Positions 13,009-17,988 of a DNA stretch of 17,988 bases are shown one piece after another. A model generated the notes under the pieces. The model was not told the origin of the DNA. It was given only the letters and a program-made list of their open reading frames with translations, and did no database searches. Within the stretch, counting starts at the first letter, position 1. Every line of letters starts with the position of its first letter. The translations under genes and the position numbers were made by a program. Location of the stretch: the NCBI GenBank assembly GCA_002499905.1, contig DANP01000024.1:2728-20715 (forward strand), written 5' to 3'. The stretch comes from Methanolinea sp. UBA277. Its GTDB lineage: Archaea > Halobacteriota > Methanomicrobia > Methanomicrobiales > Methanospirillaceae.

Positions 13009-13092
13009 AACAGCACAATGAAGGCAATTACCAGACCTGTAAGGATGATTCCCGTGCAAAAGGTTCATTTCCCTGCATGATGATGACCGATC

Positions 13093-13914
13093 ATGGTACC
13101 CCCGGTCATCCTTGTGACAGGTTCGACCGATGGTATCGGTAAAGCGGCGGCAAGCGAGCTTGCATACCGTGGTGCCGAGGTAATTATTCACGGACGGAAC
13201 CCGGAGAAGGGTAAGCGGGTGCTCCATGACATGAAGGATTCGACCCGCAGCACAAAGATCTCCCTCTTTACCGCTGATTTCTCCGAACAGAAGAATGTCC
13301 GCCGGCTCGCAACGGACATCGCTTCCGGGTATGAGCGGCTCGACGTTCTCATCAACAACGCCGGGACCGGCAAGAAGACACGGATCCTCACGCCGGACGG
13401 CATCGAGACAACCTTTGCCGTGAACTATCTCGCCCCGTTCATCCTCACCCGCCAGCTCCTGCCGCTGCTGGAGAAGAGCGCTCCGTCCCGGGTGGTGAAC
13501 GTCTCGTCGGTCTCGCACAATATCATCAAGAGTATTGCATGGGATAATCTCCAGGGTGAAACGAGCTACTCGGTCTACGGAATCTATGCGCTCACGAAGT
13601 TTGCCAATATCACGTTCACCTACGCGCTCGCCAGGAGGATCGCTGGGAGCGGGGTTTCGGCCAACTGCGTGAATCCCGGGGTGGTCTCTACCAAGATGCT
13701 GAAAGTGTTGTTCCCTTCCCTCCTTGGAATCCCCCCCTCCGAAGGTGCGAAATTCCTGGTCGATCTTGCCCTCTCTCCGGAGGTGGAGGGAGTCTCCGGT
13801 GAATACTTCGATGCGAGCAGGGAGCCGGGACATTCCTCACCGCTCACCTATGATCACGAAGTGCAGGAGCGGTTGTGGAGGGTGGCAGAGGAGCTGACCG
13901 GGGTGCGATGGTGA
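13093..13914 (+). CDS. Short-chain dehydrogenase/reductase (retinol-dehydrogenase-like)
   Basis: This 273-residue Rossmann-fold oxidoreductase is of the classical SDR type. The cofactor loop TGSTDGIG (9-16) comes right after the first strand. Next are GRN (35-37) favouring NADP(H), the ADFS segment (61-64), INNAG (87-91), N111 in FAVNYLAPF, catalytic serine in NVSSVSH (138-139), and Y165xxxK169 in YALTK. The catalytic tetrad Asn-Ser-Tyr-Lys is therefore complete. The C-terminal region (NPGVVSTKML, EGVSGEYFD, plus a helical tail) resembles the retinol dehydrogenase/WW-domain oxidoreductase branch, whose archaeal substrates are unknown. ATG 13093 is the only sensible start; the ribosome site is weak (GATGATGACC). 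It is a single gene after the ATPase terminator and converges on the zinc-ribbon gene. Confidence 0.92.
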   Translation: MVPPVILVTGSTDGIGKAAASELAYRGAEVIIHGRNPEKGKRVLHDMKDSTRSTKISLFTADFSEQKNVRRLATDIASGYERLDVLINNAGTGKKTRILTPDGIETTFAVNYLAPFILTRQLLPLLEKSAPSRVVNVSSVSHNIIKSIAWDNLQGETSYSVYGIYALTKFANITFTYALARRIAGSGVSANCVNPGVVSTKMLKVLFPSLLGIPPSEGAKFLVDLALSPEVEGVSGEYFDASREPGHSSPLTYDHEVQERLWRVAEELTGVRW

Positions 13915-13927
13915 GTTTGGCACATGA

Positions 13928-13937
13928 AAGAAAAAAG
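13928..13937 (-). terminator. T6 terminator for the zinc-ribbon gene
   Basis: On the minus strand, CTTTTTTC (from A6 at 13931-13936 on the plus strand) lies about 25 bp after the stop of the zinc-ribbon gene, preceded by a GC-rich CCCGGGCAT stretch. It would end transcripts coming from the right. Confidence 0.45.
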
Positions 13938-13959
13938 ATGATGCCCGGGAGGGACTTCT

Positions 13960-14151
13960 CTACCGCAGCCCTGGTGTCATCACGGTGAAGCGTTTCCTGC
14001 ACCGTGCACAGGTCGCCTCGCGGGATTCTCTGTAAAAAGCCTTCGGCATATTGTACACAATCGAATTCTCATGGCCGCAACCTGGACAGGTGTACCGGAT
14101 GACATATCCGGATCTCGTCCCGATAACGGTTTCTCTGACAGAAGATTTCAT
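13960..14151 (-). CDS. Small zinc-ribbon protein, 63 aa
   Basis: This 63-residue basic protein has one zinc ribbon. TCPGCGHENS (C22, C25) and ATCARCRKRF (C48, C51) are separated by 22 residues, with beta strands on each side (GYVIRY, NSIVYN, FTVMTP). The pattern matches archaeal stand-alone zinc ribbons that often bind nucleic acid or protein; no specific family is recognised. ATG 14151 is preferred because GGGTGAT lies four bases upstream on the minus strand. A GTG three codons earlier falls inside that ribosome site. An overlapping plus-strand frame of 176 codons (14051-14581) has no protein-like features, so the minus-strand gene is taken as real. It converges on the SDR gene and has a T-tract terminator. 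Confidence 0.72.
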   Translation of the reverse strand: MKSSVRETVIGTRSGYVIRYTCPGCGHENSIVYNMPKAFYRESREATCARCRKRFTVMTPGLR

Positions 14152-14160
14152 CAGTATCAC

Positions 14161-14531
14161 CCATCTGTGCGATGCTTTTGAAGAGAAATGGCAGCATCAG
14201 CCATTCTGCAGTACTGTTCCGCCGGGTTGTGCACGGCACACCCGCTATTATGGAATGGATTACCGATTGAGATCCATCAAAAGGAGATTTCATTCCCCAG
14301 AGTGTTTGATATATATTGGCTGTGAAAGGGTAAATAGGCATGGGATAACCCATAGGGGAAACCGGTCGTTTCTAACCGGCAGTCCGGTCCGTTTCCTTTG
14401 CCTTATCCTTCTCACAGGGTTCGTGAACGTATGGACGGTGATACCCGGTTTTGTCATCGATAGAGTGAGGGGGTTCATGTATCATCTCCCCACGAAGCAA
14501 TTACCCGGGAGCGATGATCCCCCTCCAAACC
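14161..14531. other. Gene-free stretch with TATA-like box and nested inverted repeats
   Basis: No reading frame here looks like a protein. A TATA-like TTTGATATATATTGG lies at about 14305-14319. Downstream are ATGGG-ATAA-CCCAT (14340-14353), and an outer pair GGAAAC (14357-14362) with GTTTCC (14391-14396). These enclose CGGT/ACCG (14363-14366 with 14375-14378), and the alternative ACCGG/CCGGT pair (14375-14379 with 14384-14388). This could be the promoter and leader of a small structured RNA on the plus strand, or the long 5' region of the zinc-ribbon gene on the minus strand. The evidence is base pairing only. Confidence 0.3.
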
Positions 14532-15091
14532 TACTTCTCCCCTGCCATCATCCCCGGGATTGTGAGATCCCGTTTGAATGAGTGGAGGGCTTCTTCAATG
14601 GGTCCCTTCTTCAGGTATATGGACATCCCGGCATTCAGCGACCCGAACCGGAATTCGCGCAATTTCTCTTCGCGGAGGGTGACCAGGGTATTGCGGAGTG
14701 TGACAAGGGCGGTGACTGAAAAGGTGGTTTCTGCCTGCCAGATCTCGGTGGCTCCTGATTTCAGGGCGATGGTGATGTAGGGAGAGTACTCCGGCAGCCG
14801 CAGGACCGGGAGCCGGTGGAGCAGGATGGTGTATGCGGAACGGGAATCCTGGAGCGACTGCTGCAACTCATCACTGGCCTGCACTTTCTGGATGCTGAGC
14901 CTGACCAGACCGGTGGTGAGGTAGCTTGAGAGAAGCTTCTGGAATTCTGCCGGGATGTCGATCGACTTCAGCGATGGTGCAGGTGTCTTGCGCACCCGGT
15001 TCCCGGCCTCCCGAAGTGCCGGGATAGAGCCCTTTTTGAGCATGGCAGCAACTTCTTCGACGATTTCCGGGCTCGGTTCAAGTACGACCAT
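14531..15091 (-). CDS. Unknown protein, 186 aa, coupled to PKD protein
   Basis: I do not recognise this protein. It has 186 residues, no signal peptide and no membrane segment. It has a helical N-terminal part (EPSPEIVEEVAAMLKKGSIP, then LREAGNRVRKT), a Pro-containing linker (PAPSLKSIDIPAE), then a mixed alpha/beta region with RLSIQKVQASDELQQSLQDS, LHRLPVLRLPEYSPYITIAL, and paired strands TTFSVTALVTLRNTLVTLRE. ATG 15091 has GAGGAG four bases upstream, and the start overlaps the PKD gene's last 14 bases. An in-frame ATG 87 bp upstream lies wholly inside that gene and is less likely. The overlap implies translational coupling, so this cytosolic protein may work with the cytosolic acidic tail of the PKD protein (inference). 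Confidence 0.72.
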   Translation of the reverse strand: MVVLEPSPEIVEEVAAMLKKGSIPALREAGNRVRKTPAPSLKSIDIPAEFQKLLSSYLTTGLVRLSIQKVQASDELQQSLQDSRSAYTILLHRLPVLRLPEYSPYITIALKSGATEIWQAETTFSVTALVTLRNTLVTLREEKLREFRFGSLNAGMSIYLKKGPIEEALHSFKRDLTIPGMMAGEK

Positions 15092-16094
15092 GCTCCTCCT
15101 CATCGCGTTCTTCCAGTTCCTCCACCATGGAGTCGAGCAGGTCTTCGCCTGCATCATCCTCCCCATACTCGATCCCACCCGTCACTTCGAAATGAAGGTC
15201 CGGGCCGTCATCGGAGGCCTGCCGGGACGAGCGGCCCCGCATCAGGAGGTATGCACCGGTGAGCAGGCATGCCACGATGATGAGCGCAGGCAACCAGGCA
15301 AATCCGGGAGGCTGAACGGGCCCCGCCAGGGGAGGAAGCGGGATTGGTATCGATGGCATGCTTGTCATCGGAATGTTCGTGGTGGGGAGTGGGGTCCTGC
15401 TGGCGGTCACCGGTTCAAGGACGATGATCGCGGCCTCATTCACCTCTTCATCCTTCCCTGCGTCACTGCTGACAGTGAGACGGACGGTGTAGACACCGGA
15501 TTCGGTGTAGGTCCACACCGGGTTCTTCTCCCGGCTGTCGATCGTTCCATCATTGTCAACGTCCCACCACCACGCTGTGGGATTGTTGCGTGATTCATCA
15601 GCGAACCGGACGGTGAGCGGTTCTGTTCCCCGGACGGGGCTGGCAGAGAATCCTGCAACGGGTGACGGGACTTCCTTCCCGACAGTGATGAAGCCTTGTT
15701 TCACCGCGGTATCCTTTCCGGCCCGGTTGGTGACGGTGAGGGTTACGGTATAGGACCCCGCCACTGAATACGTGTACTCCGGGTCGCCGGCCTGGCTGTC
15801 ACTGAGGCCGTCACCGTCCAGATCCCACGACCAGGACGTGGGATTATTGAGCGACATATCGGTAAACCGGACGGTAAGCGGGGCGGTCCCCGCCGTCACA
15901 TCGGCAGTGAACCCGGCGACCGGAATTTTTATATCGGGGATGAGGGTCATGGGAGGCCGTACAATCACCGGAGGCTGGACTTGGGAGAGGGCGGGCATGA
16001 CTGCACACCCGCAGAAGAGAAGGAGTACTGCGGTGATGAATAACCAGGATCGCACAGTTCCCGGATCACTCCTGCCGGAAGATTGAGGCCGCAT
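15078..16094 (-). CDS. Membrane-anchored surface protein with two PKD domains
   Basis: This 338-residue protein has a signal segment (SWLFITAVLLLFCGCAVMPA), a Pro-rich spacer, and two PKD domains of about 80 residues each. The domains start VAGFTADVTAGTAPLTVRF and VAGFSASPVRGTEPLTVRF, each with the W-x-W-D core (SWSWDLDGDG, AWWWDVDNDG) and a final YTVTLTV/YTVRLTV strand. A Pro/Thr/Ser-rich stalk follows, then one membrane helix (LPALIIVACLLTGAYLLM), a basic stop-transfer patch, and an acidic cytosolic tail (EELEERDEEEHGRT). The DxDxDG loops could bind Ca2+. PKD domains mediate extracellular contacts in methanogen surface proteins. ATG 16094 has GGGGTGAG five bases upstream; an in-frame GTG at 16115 overlaps the same zone. 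The 3' end overlaps the next gene by 14 bp. Confidence 0.85.
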   Translation of the reverse strand: MRPQSSGRSDPGTVRSWLFITAVLLLFCGCAVMPALSQVQPPVIVRPPMTLIPDIKIPVAGFTADVTAGTAPLTVRFTDMSLNNPTSWSWDLDGDGLSDSQAGDPEYTYSVAGSYTVTLTVTNRAGKDTAVKQGFITVGKEVPSPVAGFSASPVRGTEPLTVRFADESRNNPTAWWWDVDNDGTIDSREKNPVWTYTESGVYTVRLTVSSDAGKDEEVNEAAIIVLEPVTASRTPLPTTNIPMTSMPSIPIPLPPLAGPVQPPGFAWLPALIIVACLLTGAYLLMRGRSSRQASDDGPDLHFEVTGGIEYGEDDAGEDLLDSMVEELEERDEEEHGRT

Positions 16095-16404
16095 GTTTCT
16101 CACCCCTGATCTCACCAGAAGAATTCATAGCCCTTTGTGCTGGCAGGAGTCTTCTACCTGTCAGGATCTCTTCACGGAAAACAATTTCCTGCGCGTACGG
16201 AGGTAAACATCCTCCAGGAACGCATGCAGTCTTTCTCTCTCGGCCAGAAGTGTCATACCTGTCGTTCCGGCCAATGTCTCATTTTTCTTGTGCTGGAACA
16301 ACGGCCCGCCAGAATGCTCTGCACACTGAAGCGGAACCGGGACCGGCCGGATAAAAGAACCGGACAGTTGTCTTTTTCGTCAGAAAAGAGCGGGCCGGGT
16401 GCTC
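16095..16404. other. Intergenic region between PKD and ABC permease genes
   Basis: This region of about 300 bp should hold the PKD promoter (read on the minus strand, a weak CTATGAATTC about 40 bp before the start) and the 3' end of the ABC transporter unit. Near the latter, minus-strand CTCTTTTCTG and GTTCTTTTATC are short T-rich stretches. GGAGG-N7-CCTCC (16199-16215) is a small inverted repeat. A plus-strand frame spans most of it (GTG 16137 to 16415) but is not convincing as a protein. Confidence 0.3.
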
Positions 16405-17163
16405 TCATTCATTGAATTTTGTGTAGAGGCGGTGGGCAACAAACTGGAAGATGATGAAGAAGAGGAGGAGCATGACGATATCAATGAACGGGTTGAAGAA
16501 TGAGGGGTGGCCGTAGGCTCCCTGGATCAGGTCATTGCCGTAGGTAAGTGGAGACAGGTACGAGATCCATTTTCCGATTGAAGGCATGGCATCGAGGGGG
16601 ATGAAGGTCCCGGATACGAAGATGAGCGGGAGGCGGACGAGGTTGATCATCGACATGATATCTCCCGGGCTTTCCGTAGGGTAGGCGGCAAAGAGGGTTC
16701 CCATGGTGGAGAAGCAGAGGGCGGTGAGGAGCATCCCGGCGGCAAGCTCTGCAGGATTCGGGATTGCGGTCCTGAACACCAGAAGACCGAACATAAGGGG
16801 GACCAGGGCGATCCCAAGGCTGTAGAGGAACCCGCTGAGGCTCTCTCCGAAGACGATAGCGTGGAGGGAAACCGGTGCCGAAATGAGCCGTTCAAAGGTC
16901 TTTGTCCGGCGTTCGAGGGGAATTGATACCGGCTCAATGGTAGATGACGAGAACAGCAGGGTGACCGAGATCAGCCCCGGGATCACGAGGCCCAGCGGGA
17001 CGTTCTTTCCGGATGCAAATGCCAGGAACATGAAGAGGGGAAACAGGAGTCCTGAGACGATAATGTTGGGCTTCAGGTAGTAGATTGTGATGTCCTTCTT
17101 GGCGATCGCCCATGCTGCCAGGGCCTCAGCCTGCAGATGATCGGCTCCGGTATCGTCACTCAC
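16405..17163 (-). CDS. ABC-2 type exporter permease
   Basis: This 252-residue membrane protein has six predicted helices. The N-terminal cytosolic helix (QAEALAAWAIAKKDITIYY) leads into helix 1 (IIVSGLLFPLFMFLAFA), and the conserved block SSSTIEPVSIPLERRTKTFE then RLISAPVSLHAIVFGE follows. The C-terminal signature is FVSGTFIPLDAMPSIGKWIS with YLSPLTYGNDLI. These match ABC-2 (DrrB/NodJ-like) permeases. The start is GTG 17163, overlapping the ATPase stop by 8 bp and directly after a G-rich run that serves as ribosome site; a longer in-frame start at 17193 lies inside the ATPase gene. With the upstream ATPase it forms a two-gene exporter. The substrate is not deducible; relatives export drugs, lipids or surface glycans. 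Confidence 0.9.
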   Translation of the reverse strand: MSDDTGADHLQAEALAAWAIAKKDITIYYLKPNIIVSGLLFPLFMFLAFASGKNVPLGLVIPGLISVTLLFSSSTIEPVSIPLERRTKTFERLISAPVSLHAIVFGESLSGFLYSLGIALVPLMFGLLVFRTAIPNPAELAAGMLLTALCFSTMGTLFAAYPTESPGDIMSMINLVRLPLIFVSGTFIPLDAMPSIGKWISYLSPLTYGNDLIQGAYGHPSFFNPFIDIVMLLLFFIIFQFVAHRLYTKFNE

Positions 17164-17988
17164 CGCCCCCCCCTCCCCGTACCTGCTTCTCAAGCCCGGT
17201 CAGGCGTATGAATACATCCTCAAGCGTCGGCCCCAGCGTGGTCGCACTCACCACCCGGTTGTGATGACCTTCAGCATATCCCATGATCTCTTCAAGAAGA
17301 GTTGCCGGGTCATCCGTATACAGTCTGACCTTGTCCCCTTCTTTCCTCGCTTCGCTTACCATCGGCAGACGCCGGAGATGGGCAAGTGCTTCCGTACTTC
17401 CATTCTCGAATGCCACCTCCACCGACTGCACGCTCTGGATGGTCTTCTTTAACCGTTCAGGCGAATCGATCGCAGCTATACGGCCCCTGTTGATGATTGC
17501 GACCCGGTCACAGGTAATGTTCGCCTCCTCGATATTGTGGGTGGTGAGGAAGACCGTCACTCCATGGCCGGGCAGGTCATGGAGCACCTCGCGGATGATC
17601 AGATTGCTCTGGACATCAAGCCCGGATGTCGGTTCATCGAGGAAGATGAGCTGCGGGTCATTGATAAGCCCCATCGCCAGCGTGAGCCGCCGTTTCATCC
17701 CCTTGGAGAACCCGCGAACCCGGCCAGCCCTTCTCTCCCATAGCCCGAAGATCCCGAGGAGCTCCTTGCCCCGCCGCTCACGATCACGCCTGCTGACATT
17801 ATAGAGTTCTCCGGCAAACATCATGTTCTGCCAGGCTGAGAGATCATCATATACATTCGAGGTTTCGTACACAATCCCCATCTGCCGGCGGGCCCTGATG
17901 GTATCAGTGACAATATCTCTGCCGAAAATCCTGGCCGAACCTCCGGTCGGCATGGTGATCCCGGTGAGAATCCGGATGGTTGTTGTCT
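17156..17988 (-). CDS. ABC-2 exporter ATP-binding protein, 5'-truncated
   Basis: About 276 residues are visible on the minus strand; the gene continues beyond the right edge. The first residues, TTTIRILTGITMPTGGSARI, immediately follow a Walker A lysine, so roughly 35-45 N-terminal residues are lost. A methionine in this stretch (17953) is internal, not the start. Other motifs are the Q-loop region GIVYETSNVYDDLSAWQNM, with Glu where Gln is usual, signature FSKGMKRRL, Walker B LIFLDEPTSGLD, and H-loop TTHNIEEA. A C-terminal domain (TLGPTLEDVFIRLTGLE) is typical of DrrA/NatA-type exporters. The protein ends in five glycines encoded by a GGA-G8 run before the stop. It powers the permease encoded next. 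Confidence 0.92.
   Translation of the reverse strand, partial: TTTIRILTGITMPTGGSARIFGRDIVTDTIRARRQMGIVYETSNVYDDLSAWQNMMFAGELYNVSRRDRERRGKELLGIFGLWERRAGRVRGFSKGMKRRLTLAMGLINDPQLIFLDEPTSGLDVQSNLIIREVLHDLPGHGVTVFLTTHNIEEANITCDRVAIINRGRIAAIDSPERLKKTIQSVQSVEVAFENGSTEALAHLRRLPMVSEARKEGDKVRLYTDDPATLLEEIMGYAEGHHNRVVSATTLGPTLEDVFIRLTGLEKQVRGGGGGE

Noticed and set aside
13116..13135. GGTTCGACC, resembling a tRNA T-loop
   Set aside because: It encodes the SDR cofactor loop (TGSTDGIG); no acceptor, D or anticodon stem is around it.
12973..13833. 286-codon minus-strand frame opposite the SDR gene
   Set aside because: It lies antisense to a complete SDR with all catalytic motifs, and its translation is rich in Arg/Gly/His/Asp with no domain; typical shadow in GC-rich DNA.
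14051..14581. 176-codon plus-strand frame over the zinc-ribbon gene and the gene-free stretch
   Set aside because: It has no ribosome site, low-complexity mixed composition and no domain, while the minus strand encodes a clean CxxC...CxxC ribbon.
15590..15900. Similar DNA blocks (AACCGGACGGT(A/G)AGCGG) about 255 bp apart
   Set aside because: These are the two PKD domains of one protein, so the repeat is explained by coding homology.
16137..16415. 92-codon plus-strand frame with CHTCRSGQC in the gap between PKD and ABC genes
   Set aside because: GTG start without ribosome site, an unconvincing Arg/Ser-rich C-terminal half, and tail overlapping the permease 3' end. The GGAGG inside is part of a small inverted repeat. 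Kept only as a weak possibility.

Overview
The window looks archaeal, most likely a methanogen of the Methanomicrobia (Methanomicrobiales-like). This is inferred from the gene families present (solo B3/B4 protein, DUF2769, DUF1622, DGC-domain proteins, PKD-repeat surface protein), GGTGA/GAGG-type ribosome binding sites, TATA-like rather than bacterial -10/-35 promoters, and T-tract terminators. Most of it is GC-rich. The gene at 608-1108 and a few intergenic stretches are clearly more AT-rich. I see no rRNA, tRNA, CRISPR array, insertion sequence or phage gene.

Layout: 1-2250 holds small genes. These are a truncated B3/B4-domain gene with an AT-rich unknown gene 2 bp upstream of it (minus strand), a cysteine-rich DUF2769 gene (plus), and a DUF1622 membrane protein (minus). 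Next, 2250-2966 is a flavodoxin-like FMN reductase, followed by a short, apparently frameshifted small ORF (2101-2222).

The centrepiece is 3084-8484. A 9-bp perfect inverted repeat sits in an AT-rich promoter, followed by nine tightly packed plus-strand genes: an ArsP-type permease, an 86-aa protein with an N-terminal Cys-Cys pair, a 78-aa thioredoxin, a DGC-domain protein, an ACR3 arsenite exporter, a DUF2703 cysteine-rich protein, a second DGC protein, an ArsF-like thioredoxin-fold lipoprotein, and an ArsG/CcdA-like membrane protein. Gene junctions mostly overlap by 4-8 bp or lie 1-8 bp apart. The set reads as a composite resistance operon for inorganic and organic arsenicals. It combines three kinds of membrane transporter with a thiol-redox and cysteine-rich protein set. 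arsR, arsC and arsM are not visible in the window.

From 8545 to 14160 there are a PH-domain (YdbS-like) membrane protein, an unknown helical protein on the minus strand, a rubredoxin with an extra cysteine, a P-type Ca2+ ATPase with a complete set of SERCA-like ion ligands, a short-chain dehydrogenase, and a tiny zinc-ribbon protein. The stretch 14161-14531 has no convincing gene but contains a TATA-like box and a set of nested inverted repeats.

From 14532 to the right end everything is on the minus strand: an unknown 186-aa protein coupled to a membrane-anchored two-PKD-domain protein, then a two-gene ABC-2 exporter (permease and ATPase). The ATPase runs off the right edge. A G8 tract lies at the ATPase/permease junction.
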